20,733 nt of DNA, from positions 1 through 20,733 of IMG/VR virus record IMGVR_UViG_3300029319_000645; one strand, 5' to 3'. A program made the translations under genes and the position numbers. The DNA is from a virus. Under the pieces are notes generated by a model. That model did no database searches, was not told the DNA's origin, and was given only the letters and a program-made list of their open reading frames with translations. Positions 13,560 through 20,733 of the stretch are shown piece after piece. Numbering within the stretch: position 1 is the first letter of the stretch; each line of letters begins with the position of its first letter.

Positions 13560-14418
13560 TAACTTTTCCTAATTCAGTTACTAAATCATAATAACGTAAA
13601 ACAGAAGTAAGTGTTTTCTCTGATACGTGTTTTGTATTCTTGATTTCTTGTATCTTATTGATAGCACCGTGTAACTTAATTCGTGTGATTTCATCGTTAA
13701 CTTTATTAACGTGTTTTTCAAGTTTTGCTTCAATAATATCTAATTTATCATTAACAAAAGTTTTTAATTCTTCATTATCAGAAACATTGTAAATATATTT
13801 CTTCAATACTTCTTTTTGCTCTGTAGTTAACTTAGAGTATTTTTTATTAAACTTATCAACCAATGTTTTGTAAGCAAGTAATCTAACATCTGTATCACTT
13901 TTTGAAAATTCACTAAATACTTCATTCTCTTGTACTGGCTTTTTCTTTGGTGATGTTGATATAGTTTCGATTAGAGTAAATTTACTGTTTACCTTTGCAA
14001 CTGGATTGAGTATTTTATCAGAAGATACTTCTTCAAATAGATTGTAAACAGAAGCGTAAAATTTATAATTTGGAATTCTTGCGTTAAAAAATTCTTTTGA
14101 ATCAAATGATTCGTTTACTCTTTTAACTAAGTTATATTTTTCTTTGCGTAACTTAGAATTAGATAATTTTTGTCTAGTTTCCAAAACTACGTTAAGTAAA
14201 TCAGTTGCCATAGCCTGATTTTTAGTTTTTTTATTTTGTAAGATGTTATATAATTCTAACTCTTTTGATATTTCAGTATCTTTTCCGAAAAATTCTTTAA
14301 AGATGCTAACTGCTTTACTTTTAGTGTTATCATTGAGAACATCGGCAGTTAACTTCCTCGCTAGAAGTTCATACATTATACCAACATTCTTTACTTTGGA
14401 ATGTTTTATTTTATTCAT
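13546..14418 (-). CDS. Hypothetical helical protein following portal
   Basis: A 290-residue protein read from ATG 14418 (a GTG immediately before it at 14421 is an alternative). GGAG lies 10 bases before the ATG or 7 before the GTG. The start is MNKIKHSKVKNVGIMYELLA; the chain is Lys/Glu-rich and almost all helical, with little low complexity apart from STSPKKKPVQENE near residue 160. It is preceded by a 53-base gap containing a candidate promoter motif, so it may head a transcription unit for the small head genes and protease. No family or catalytic motif recognised. Position right behind portal, where T4 has gp67, gp68 and gp21, suggests involvement in prohead assembly. Confidence 0.75.
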   Translation of the reverse strand: MNKIKHSKVKNVGIMYELLARKLTADVLNDNTKSKAVSIFKEFFGKDTEISKELELYNILQNKKTKNQAMATDLLNVVLETRQKLSNSKLRKEKYNLVKRVNESFDSKEFFNARIPNYKFYASVYNLFEEVSSDKILNPVAKVNSKFTLIETISTSPKKKPVQENEVFSEFSKSDTDVRLLAYKTLVDKFNKKYSKLTTEQKEVLKKYIYNVSDNEELKTFVNDKLDIIEAKLEKHVNKVNDEITRIKLHGAINKIQEIKNTKHVSEKTLTSVLRYYDLVTELGKVNEKK

Positions 14419-14448
14419 CACACAAATGCTCCGTGTTATCGTAATTTC

Positions 14449-14463
14449 TCTTAACTATAAATA
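14449..14463 (-). promoter_or_regulatory. Candidate late promoter motif TATTTATA-N2-TAAGA (copy 1)
   Basis: Coding-strand TATTTATAGTTAAGA, 30 bases before the following gene's start and just behind the portal stop. A second TATTTATA (14464-14471) lies immediately upstream in tandem. It matches the sites at 10147-10161 and 2787-2801. Confidence 0.5.
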
Positions 14464-14473
14464 TATAAATACA

Positions 14474-16300
14474 TTAAATTTTGTTATTTAGAGTAGAATC
14501 TACTTCCTTTTCATACTCTTTTTTTAACTCTTCTGATTCATTTATGATTTTTTTATCGTTTTTAGCTATCTTTTTTAGAGATGTTTTCATATTATCATAG
14601 TGAGCTAGAGCTAAATTAGTTGCAGCAACTACTCTATCGTGTTTACCTAAAGGATCTCTTCCTCTAGCACTTCCATCTTTACTGTATTTTGGTAATTCTT
14701 TTGGTCTTCCAGCGCCTTCGTGTCCACCCTCTGGTGCTCCACCCTCTTCATCAAACTCATCTAACTCGTGTCCTGTTCTACCCATAGCCAAATCTGCTGG
14801 TGTTCCTTGTGATTGTCCTGATTTTTCAGGATCATTACCCTCATTTTCTATCTGAGAGCGTCTGAACTTTTCTTTAGTATCATCTATTATCTTGTCTCTC
14901 TCTTTTTTAATATCATCTTTACTGAAATTAAATACATTTGAGTAAATCCAATCAGAAGAAACTAACCCATCTTGTAACATCGAAGATGCTAATTGTGTCT
15001 TACTACTCCACAACTCTACTTTTTCTGTTTCATATATTGTAGATGGGTTTGTTAAATTTAATTCAAAGTTTACTAATTCAGCATCTTTAAATCCTTGTGC
15101 ATATAAATGAACAATAGCTATCTTAGTTAACTCTGATACTGTAATTCTTTGTAATCTTTCTATGGTACGAGCAAATCTTACATCCTCAGCTGCTAATGTA
15201 GCTTTAGCACCCAATCCCTCTTCATATCCTAAGAAAGCTTTTGGTACTCTTAATGCAGCCATCATTTTATTTCTGAGGTATTCTATATCATCAGTAGCCT
15301 CATATGTTAAGCCTGGTAATGAATCGATTTGTGTTCCACTATCACCACCTCGAACTGGTAAGAAGAAATCTTCAGTTATGTTTTGCATATTGTATTTGAG
15401 ATTATATTCGCCTGTTGTTTGGTCTATAATAGGTGCCTTCTTCATCTTATCAACAATTTGCCCCATATAGTTATCAACTTCATTTGGTGGTATGTTTCCA
15501 ATATCTACTCTAAACACTCTCTTTTCAGGTGCTCTCATAATACGATGAATTAACATCGCATCTTCCATAAGAGATAATTGTTTCCATATTTTTCTACCAC
15601 TCTCAATCATTGATTTACCGTAAGGTAAATAGTTTGTATCAGCCAACATTCTAAAATGTGCTATTTCAAAATTTTCAAACTCTGTCTTAATAGTTGATAC
15701 TGAACGTCTTGGGTCTGATGTTTCTTGTACAAATTTTACCATCTCAGGATTCTCAGGATCCATTCCCTCTATCCTTGATAAATCATATGGAGACATTGGT
15801 TCTACATTTGTAATACCATATTTTTCTGCGATGTTTAACTTTAAAAAGAAATCTCCATACTTACACATATTACGAATCCACGGCCAGAGATTAAATTCTA
15901 TATTTAAAATATCATAAAATAAGTTATTTAAGATTTCTTGTATATTCTTATTACTTGAATTTATGGTTAATACGTTTCCATACTCTGATTTCATTGTTGA
16001 TTCATCAGCGTAAATATCTAATGCAGAACTAATGATTGGGTCAGCATCCATCGATTCATAATCTTTAAATAATCCCAACCTTACAGTACGAACCATAGCG
16101 GTATCTGAATAACCACTTAATCCTAAAGGACCTGCGCTACCTTTATACAGCTTAGTATATCTATCTACTAAATGTGATTTAGCATTAGCTTGTATTTCAT
16201 CGGTATCTATTACTTTTAATTTTCTTCCACCAACGTTTCTGATTATTACATTTGTAGAAAACAATCTTTGTAGTCTACCAAATAATGATGTATCAGCCAT
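14474..16300 (-). CDS. gp20: Portal protein, gp20-like
   Basis: A 608-residue T4-type portal that forms the dodecameric DNA gate at one capsid vertex, nucleates prohead assembly and docks terminase. The N-terminus MADTSLFGRLQRLF, then DYESMDADPIISSALDIYAD (about 80-99), YGDFFLKLNI, IAHFRMLADTNYLPYGKSMI, and LMEDAMLIHRIMRAPEKRVF with VDIGNIPPNEVD, are the conserved gp20 blocks; PGLTYEATDDIEYLRNKMMA and VPKAFLGYEEGLGAKATLA continue the core. It is longer than T4 gp20 (524 residues) through a Gly/Glu-rich, probably disordered tail (about 480-560) and a terminal charged helix. It starts 11 bases after terminase stop. A 53-base gap follows. Confidence 0.95.
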   Translation of the reverse strand: MADTSLFGRLQRLFSTNVIIRNVGGRKLKVIDTDEIQANAKSHLVDRYTKLYKGSAGPLGLSGYSDTAMVRTVRLGLFKDYESMDADPIISSALDIYADESTMKSEYGNVLTINSSNKNIQEILNNLFYDILNIEFNLWPWIRNMCKYGDFFLKLNIAEKYGITNVEPMSPYDLSRIEGMDPENPEMVKFVQETSDPRRSVSTIKTEFENFEIAHFRMLADTNYLPYGKSMIESGRKIWKQLSLMEDAMLIHRIMRAPEKRVFRVDIGNIPPNEVDNYMGQIVDKMKKAPIIDQTTGEYNLKYNMQNITEDFFLPVRGGDSGTQIDSLPGLTYEATDDIEYLRNKMMAALRVPKAFLGYEEGLGAKATLAAEDVRFARTIERLQRITVSELTKIAIVHLYAQGFKDAELVNFELNLTNPSTIYETEKVELWSSKTQLASSMLQDGLVSSDWIYSNVFNFSKDDIKKERDKIIDDTKEKFRRSQIENEGNDPEKSGQSQGTPADLAMGRTGHELDEFDEEGGAPEGGHEGAGRPKELPKYSKDGSARGRDPLGKHDRVVAATNLALAHYDNMKTSLKKIAKNDKKIINESEELKKEYEKEVDSTLNNKI

Positions 16301-16311
16301 TTTTTACCTCA

Positions 16312-17892
16312 CTATAAAAGCCATTCAAGGCTTTCCTTATTTTTACCGACTTCCCATTTCCAAGAATCGGCTTTATCTGTTTTGTTAGTATAGACTCCTT
16401 GACTATTATACTGATTCATACTATCAAGAGCTTTTCTCTGTAATTGAACACCTTCAGCACGTAATCTAAGAGCAGTTTCTCTTACCCATAGAGCTACAGC
16501 ATATGACATAACTAAGTCATCATTGTATCCTCTCATTGCCTCAGCGCGTTGCCCGTTATATATAAATACAAACAACTCATCAATTAAACGATTTGAACTA
16601 ACTTCTACTAACTTTTCTCTAAAAAATTCTTCTAATTTAGCAACAACTAATGGTCTTGTTTTCATTGACATTGTGAAACCAGGCACCATCTTCTTTTCTT
16701 CTCTATAATGTTTATTTGTCATTTGATGTTCTACATCAACATACTTTAAATCTTTACTCATATAGAATAGGTTAGGGTAACCTCTATCTATAATTTGTTG
16801 AATAGCTGCCCAACCAATATTGTTATTCTCCACAACGAGTAATGCATTGTTATACTCTGCAGATATATTAACTAACAAGTTACCAAAATCTCTTGTAGAC
16901 AAAACACCTTTGTATTCTGCTACTTGTTTTAAAGTTTCTAACTCAAGTATATGAAATGCTGAAAAGTCTGTAGAATCTCCCCTACTAACGTCAGCACTAA
17001 CTATGTAATCTTTAGTATAATTTGGTGGTTCCCATATCCATAAATTACTATCCACTCCACGTTTTTCCATAGGTTCATTAACAAACTTAGTTTTTTGTTC
17101 TTCAAGTAGAACACCATCAATTACAGTTTGTCCTGAACTTATAAAATCACAATCACATTCTTGAGCTGCAAGTGATGGACCAAGTAATTTATCTTGTTCA
17201 TCTCTCCACTCTTGCCCTCTATCTGGATGTACAGTCCAATGAAGTTTGATAAAATTAAAATCATTAATACCATCTTCAGCATCCATCCAAGTTTTGTGAA
17301 ACCAATTACCAATACCATTAGGTGTAGATAGTGCGATACATTGTCCACCAGTTGATAGTGTCTGAGAAGCCGCTGCCCATATCCCATCAATCTTTTCAAT
17401 GAATGCTGCCTCATCAAGTATCAGTAACGATAGTGCTTCAGAACGACCACTATCCTCACCACTTGATACAGCTTTAATTTGAGAACCATTTTTATATCTA
17501 AGATTTAATTTATTATCTTCAACACACTTTGCCTTTAACCAAGTAGGTAAATTTGCGTGCATCACACGAACTTTAGTAACCAAGTTTTTAGCAACATCTT
17601 GTTTAGTTGCTATAACCAATATATTCTTATCTTGATTAAAAGTCATCATCCATAGTGAGTAAGCAGCTGTAAGAGTTGATATACCTAATTGTCTAGCTTT
17701 TAAGATAACGTTAAATCTATGTAACAATAAATCAGACATAGTTTTTTCTTGAAACTCATACAAATCAAAAGGTATCTTACCTTTCATTGGATGTTGAATG
17801 ACACAATACTTCTTTACAAAGTAGCTTGGGTCACTAGCACATTTAAGATATTCTTTTTTAATAGCTTCTTTTAGTGGTGCTGGATTAGCCAA
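16312..17892 (-). CDS. gp17: Terminase large subunit, gp17-like
   Basis: A 526-residue packaging motor. The ATPase part has a variant Walker A (LKARQLGIST, 64-73), Walker B with catalytic Glu (LLILDE, 156-161) and motif III ALSTPNG (187-193). The nuclease part has D301 in VSADVSRGD, E355 in LVVENNN and D458/D459 in GYNDDLVMSYA, matching T4's LDCSEG, IELNS and GYHDDLVMSL. It is shorter than T4 gp17 (610 residues), mostly at the N-terminus. The usual Walker A Lys position is Ile (T4: RQLGKT); Lys65 or Arg67 may substitute. Start at 17892 overlaps the upstream gene by 8 bases. It cuts concatemeric DNA and pumps it through the portal encoded next. Confidence 0.97.
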   Translation of the reverse strand: MANPAPLKEAIKKEYLKCASDPSYFVKKYCVIQHPMKGKIPFDLYEFQEKTMSDLLLHRFNVILKARQLGISTLTAAYSLWMMTFNQDKNILVIATKQDVAKNLVTKVRVMHANLPTWLKAKCVEDNKLNLRYKNGSQIKAVSSGEDSGRSEALSLLILDEAAFIEKIDGIWAAASQTLSTGGQCIALSTPNGIGNWFHKTWMDAEDGINDFNFIKLHWTVHPDRGQEWRDEQDKLLGPSLAAQECDCDFISSGQTVIDGVLLEEQKTKFVNEPMEKRGVDSNLWIWEPPNYTKDYIVSADVSRGDSTDFSAFHILELETLKQVAEYKGVLSTRDFGNLLVNISAEYNNALLVVENNNIGWAAIQQIIDRGYPNLFYMSKDLKYVDVEHQMTNKHYREEKKMVPGFTMSMKTRPLVVAKLEEFFREKLVEVSSNRLIDELFVFIYNGQRAEAMRGYNDDLVMSYAVALWVRETALRLRAEGVQLQRKALDSMNQYNSQGVYTNKTDKADSWKWEVGKNKESLEWLL

Positions 17893-18280
17893 TTATCTTT
17901 CCTGTTTGGTTAATAAGTGTGATTACTGCATACGATAATACAGAACCATATCCAAAATATAACCATTTGTTTTCATACCAACTTGGTTTAACTAACTTAA
18001 CCTTTTTCTCTGTAAGAGCTAATTGTTCGTTAGTTAGTTTTATTTCTTCTTCAAGTGTAGTAATCATTATAGCTTTCAAACTATCTTGATATGTTAGAGA
18101 ATCTACTTTGTTTTCTAAATAGATAAAATCATTTTCAAGGTTAATCATTTCCTCATCAGTAAATGTAGTTTGTGCACCAAGACTTACCATAAGTAGTGCA
18201 ATAGCAGTTATCATACTAACAACAAATTTTATTGTAAACTCTGGATTATCAGAGAAAAATAAATCTAAAATTCTTTTCAT
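17885..18280 (-). CDS. Two-membrane-segment protein with central coiled coil
   Basis: A 131-residue protein. A hydrophobic segment at about 16-36 (TIKFVVSMITAIALLMVSLG) is followed by a helical acidic stretch with heptad-like spacing (42-97; ENDFIYLENKVDSL, LEEEIKLTNEQLALTEKK) and a second hydrophobic segment at about 106-124 (WLYFGYGSVLSYAVITLI). No lipobox Cys, so it does not fit the unimolecular spanin pattern. The ATG overlaps the stop of the upstream gene (ATGA type). Possible roles are a holin-like or spanin-like lysis protein or a membrane-associated factor; none is demonstrated, and no endolysin is seen nearby. Confidence 0.7.
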   Translation of the reverse strand: MKRILDLFFSDNPEFTIKFVVSMITAIALLMVSLGAQTTFTDEEMINLENDFIYLENKVDSLTYQDSLKAIMITTLEEEIKLTNEQLALTEKKVKLVKPSWYENKWLYFGYGSVLSYAVITLINQTGKIIG

Positions 18281-18528
18281 TTTTTAGCTCTCGCTTTCAA
18301 CGATGTTCTAGCAGCTTTTGCTGTCTTGACATTTGGTTTCTTTTTAGGTGTTTTTTTAACAGCTTTCTTTACTGTAGCTTTTTTCTTTTGTACTACCTTT
18401 TTAGCTTTCTTAACTTCTTTTACTTTCTTATCAATCTTCTTAACTTCTGCTTTTTTCTTAGCAGATGCCTTACCACTTAATCCTAAGATACCTAAGATAG
18501 CCATTATTATTTTTACTAAGCCTTTCAT
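18277..18528 (-). CDS. Lysine-rich protein with signal-peptide-like N-terminus
   Basis: An 83-residue protein. Residues 1-23 (MKGLVKIIMAILGILGLSGK, then ASA) look like a signal peptide or single membrane segment with an AxA cleavage site at 21-23. The rest (24-83) is about half Lys with Ala and Val, in KKAxVKK-type repeats typical of histone H1-like or AlgP-like tails, and has no acidic cluster apart from isolated Glu/Asp near the start. It overlaps the next gene by 4 bases and starts 1 base behind the previous stop. If exported, a polycation in the periplasm or membrane; if the hydrophobic part stays in, a membrane-tethered DNA- or lipid-binding tail. Function unknown. Confidence 0.7.
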   Translation of the reverse strand: MKGLVKIIMAILGILGLSGKASAKKKAEVKKIDKKVKEVKKAKKVVQKKKATVKKAVKKTPKKKPNVKTAKAARTSLKARAKK

Positions 18529-18529
18529 A

Positions 18530-18763
18530 CTATGCCTCTCCGTGTCTTGTTAAACCGATGTTTGTTAATATATCATCAAGGGATACTCCCTCTTTACCAG
18601 CAAATTTGTGAATTTCGTTTTCTACTTCAGTAAAAGCGTGTAAAGCACTATCTAAATCTTTATGATTATCTGCGTGATATACTCTACATATCTCTTTTAA
18701 ATTAGATACTAAATCTAATAATCTATCAAGTACTTTTGTACTAATCGTTACTGATTGTTTCAT
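18530..18763 (-). CDS. Small helical hypothetical protein
   Basis: A 77-residue, mildly acidic protein beginning MKQSVTISTKVLDRLLDLVS. It appears wholly helical and contains a His-rich loop (YHADNHKD). No cysteine pair, membrane segment or known motif. Its start lies inside the end of the upstream zinc-ribbon gene (23-base overlap in another frame) and its stop is 1 base from the next start, a spacing pattern that supports a real, co-translated gene. Function unknown. Confidence 0.65.
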   Translation of the reverse strand: MKQSVTISTKVLDRLLDLVSNLKEICRVYHADNHKDLDSALHAFTEVENEIHKFAGKEGVSLDDILTNIGLTRHGEA

Positions 18764-19301
18764 CTTCTACCAAACTATGTAAATATTTTTCTGCTTCATC
18801 TGCCATCTTGTTCATATGTTCTCTTGTCTTTTCACTAATCTCTAATTTTTCTCTATCAACACTATATCCATCAACATATGGTTGGTGTAGAACTTCAGGA
18901 CTTTCTTGCTCTCTCCACTCCTTTAATCCTTGTAACATATCTTTTACAAATGCTTTTTTATTTTCTTCTATCTTATTCTTTTCCCACTCTTCATATTCAC
19001 CTGAAATACGAAGTTTATTTTCTATAGTTATTTGACAATCAAAACAATGTCCAAATAATCTCCACATTTTATCATCTAAACGATTTTTCATTGTTTTATT
19101 ACACTCAGGACAAAACCACGGCATCCGTACTTCTTTCATTATCTCCGATAATCTATCTATCTTATCACCTTGCTTTTCCCAAGCCTTTCCATCTTTATCT
19201 CCATTGTATCCTACTTGTACTCTTTTCTCAGGAGTTTCTCCACGTAAGATAGATTTTAACGCTTTGTTTTGTCTTTCCGATTCTTTACTATAACCAGCCA
19301 T
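18741..19301 (-). CDS. Zinc-ribbon hypothetical protein
   Basis: A 186-residue protein. It has a probable zinc ribbon with C64/C67 (WFCPECNKTM) and C86/C89 (GHCFDCQI) separated by a basic segment. The rest is charged and helical: an N-terminal Lys/Arg-rich part, and a C-terminal part with EYEEWEKNKIEENKKAFVKD and a long helix ending in an acidic tail. I recall similar unnamed proteins next to terminase in marine T4-like phages, with the CPEC/CFDC spacing conserved. A nucleic-acid or protein-binding adaptor, possibly in packaging (the place of a small terminase), is conceivable but unsupported. It starts 5 bases after the previous stop. Confidence 0.72.
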   Translation of the reverse strand: MAGYSKESERQNKALKSILRGETPEKRVQVGYNGDKDGKAWEKQGDKIDRLSEIMKEVRMPWFCPECNKTMKNRLDDKMWRLFGHCFDCQITIENKLRISGEYEEWEKNKIEENKKAFVKDMLQGLKEWREQESPEVLHQPYVDGYSVDREKLEISEKTREHMNKMADEAEKYLHSLVEDETISND

Positions 19302-19306
19302 ATAAT

Positions 19307-20725
19307 TTATCCAAACTTTAATAATCCGAGGATTTGATTGATTGGTGCGAATGCACCTGTAAATTTATATATCTTATTTTTATACTTAAAAACAATTCCC
19401 TCTGATGGAACGATAGCATCTGAACCACCAATAGCCTCAAACTTCTCTAACTGCCTTTTTAGAGTATCTAACTTAGATACATCTTTTGCAGATTTGAGTT
19501 GTTTAACTGCAGCATCAACTTCTTTCTTCATCTTAGCCACGGTTGCTTTTGGATTCGCTGCTAAGAAACCACTAACGTTTTTAAGTATCTCTGCACCCAA
19601 TTCAAAAAATAAAATTTCAAATGGTTTTATATTATCTTTTTGTAACTTTTTCAAATCTTTTTTGTCTGTAGATTTAGCCCAATCTAAAAACTTTTCATTC
19701 TTTATATTCTTTTTATCTAACCTAAAACTTTTGTCTAAGAATGCCCATCTTTTTGTTAATTTAAGTAAAACAGTTCTTGGAATTCTATACTTGTATTGTT
19801 TAGATGCATTATATATGAATTCCATCCAATAAGTTTCGTGATACTTACCTAAAGTATCATTATCCTTTAGTCTATAAATATTCTGTAATTTCTGTAACTT
19901 CGATAAAAAATATTTTTGTCTTTTAGCAAAATCTTGTGTTTTAGCTACTTTTAAAAAATTAGGTTTAGAAATAGTAAATTTTTTCTGTACGTGTTGATTT
20001 ACTTGTCTAATCATACCCTCTAGTATACGAGCTAAAGATGCATCAATTTTTTTAGCTACACCAGCTTCAGTATACTCTGTAGCGTTATGAAAAACTAAGT
20101 AAGCTCCATCATAATTGACTACATTAGCAGATGCTGGATACATAACCTCTAAGTTCATCCACCTCTTACCATTACCAAAAACTTTTTCTTTTTGTTTATC
20201 TGATAACTTAGTTATAGCTTTACTTAAATCTTTCATAGCAAAAACAAATGTATCCTTAATAACTCCTCTACCAGCAAACAAACTTTTTACAGCATTGATG
20301 TTTAAAGCGTTTTCTCCAAAACCTTTTAGCTGTCCTTTGTTTCTAGCTGCTACTAACTGATTACCTTTCCAACTAATTAGTAAGTTTTGTCCATCAAGTT
20401 TTTCTGTAACGTTATCCTCACGATTAAGTTTACCACTTAGTCCTAATTTTATTATTTTCTTTAAATCTCCAAAAGTTAAATCAGCATCATCAAATGGATG
20501 ATTCATATGTCCAGCAGCACCACCCTCAAGTAATTGAACACGATCAGAACCTTTTGGAGTGCTTGTTTTACTTACCTCTTTTAAAGATTCTAACCACCAC
20601 TCTTTAGAAAAGTTATCAAATTTTACTCCCTCTTCTTTAGATTTTGATTGAGCATTAATAGCACTACCGTGTGTTGCTCCTGGCACTACTAAAACTTTCT
20701 TACCTTGTTTTTTCAACTCTTCCAT
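19307..20725 (-). CDS. Ligase-like covalent nucleotidyltransferase, 5' end possibly outside window
   Basis: At least 472 residues. The first ATG is at 20725 but the frame stays open to the window edge, so the true start may lie beyond. Motifs of the DNA/RNA ligase and capping-enzyme superfamily appear in order: motif I EKLDGQN with nucleophile K109, a downstream R128 (AARNKG), motif III-like WMNLEVMYPA (E193) with AYLVF, motif IV EGIVFK (E442-K447) and motif V-like IYKFTG (K454). About 220 residues of helical insert separate motifs III and IV, longer than usual in RNA ligases. This predicts a protein-AMP intermediate and nucleic-acid end joining or a related reaction. An uncharacterised phage domain of this kind (I believe DUF6267) may be the closest family. 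Leads a packed operon ending in terminase and portal. Confidence 0.7.
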   Translation of the reverse strand: MEELKKQGKKVLVVPGATHGSAINAQSKSKEEGVKFDNFSKEWWLESLKEVSKTSTPKGSDRVQLLEGGAAGHMNHPFDDADLTFGDLKKIIKLGLSGKLNREDNVTEKLDGQNLLISWKGNQLVAARNKGQLKGFGENALNINAVKSLFAGRGVIKDTFVFAMKDLSKAITKLSDKQKEKVFGNGKRWMNLEVMYPASANVVNYDGAYLVFHNATEYTEAGVAKKIDASLARILEGMIRQVNQHVQKKFTISKPNFLKVAKTQDFAKRQKYFLSKLQKLQNIYRLKDNDTLGKYHETYWMEFIYNASKQYKYRIPRTVLLKLTKRWAFLDKSFRLDKKNIKNEKFLDWAKSTDKKDLKKLQKDNIKPFEILFFELGAEILKNVSGFLAANPKATVAKMKKEVDAAVKQLKSAKDVSKLDTLKRQLEKFEAIGGSDAIVPSEGIVFKYKNKIYKFTGAFAPINQILGLLKFG

Positions 20726-20733
20726 TTTACGAG

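Noticed and set aside
17139-17417. 92-residue minus-strand frame inside terminase
   Set aside because: It lies out of frame within the terminase coding sequence, whose motifs are intact; no sign of dual coding.
17885-18280. Unimolecular spanin
   Set aside because: Topology is partly right (two hydrophobic ends, helical middle), but there is no lipobox Cys at the first segment.
19338-19832. 164-residue plus-strand open frame opposite the ligase-like gene
   Set aside because: Antisense to a gene with ordered catalytic motifs; AT-rich sequence makes such frames common.
1-20733. tRNA genes, CRISPR arrays, insertion sequences, integrase or attachment sites
   Set aside because: None seen. No regularly spaced direct repeats, no transposase or integrase motifs, and no cloverleaf noticed by eye; a tRNAscan run would be needed for certainty.

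Overview
This AT-rich window reads as part of the genome of a T4-superfamily tailed phage (contractile-tailed, myovirus-type). All recognisable genes lie on the minus strand, so the biological order runs from about 20733 down to 1. Phage identity rests on directly recognisable T4-type proteins: large terminase (gp17), portal (gp20), prohead protease (gp21), an acidic scaffold (gp22), the major capsid protein (gp23), neck proteins (gp13-like, gp14-like) and a gp15-like tail-completion domain. Low GC, many small tightly packed genes and a phage-borne ribosomal protein bS21 resemble marine T4-like phages (for example pelagiphages). The host cannot be named from this sequence. Clear GGAG/AGGAG ribosome-binding sites show that it uses Shine-Dalgarno initiation.

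Layout in transcription order. (1) 20733-17885: a ligase-like nucleotidyltransferase, a zinc-ribbon protein, a small hypothetical, a lysine-rich protein with a signal-like N-terminus, and a two-membrane-segment protein. (2) 17892-14474: terminase and portal, 11 bases apart. (3) 14421-10377: eight small genes between portal and scaffold, including the prohead protease; most are probable prohead-core or virion proteins without assigned function. (4) 10368-7210: bS21 (TTG start), a leader region with a hairpin, scaffold, major capsid protein, and a strong intrinsic terminator. (5) 7098-3664: gp13-like, gp14-like, then a gp15-like protein fused to a fibre-like C-terminal region. (6) 3662-1: a paralogue of that fibre region, a zinc-finger ORF that looks like a homing-endonuclease remnant, two small Ser/Thr/Gly-rich virion-like proteins, and a large structural protein that runs off the left edge.

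The genes form a head-assembly and head-to-tail joining programme: scaffold, protease and core proteins build the prohead on the portal, terminase packages DNA, and gp13/gp14/gp15-type proteins finish neck and tail. The order differs from T4: gp17 abuts gp20 with no sheath (gp18) or tube (gp19) gene between them, and the 13-14-15 block lies after gp23. The main points of interest are the bS21 gene, the gp15-fibre fusion and its tandem paralogue, and a shared intergenic motif (TATTTATA-N2-TAAGA) at three gaps that may be the phage's late promoter.
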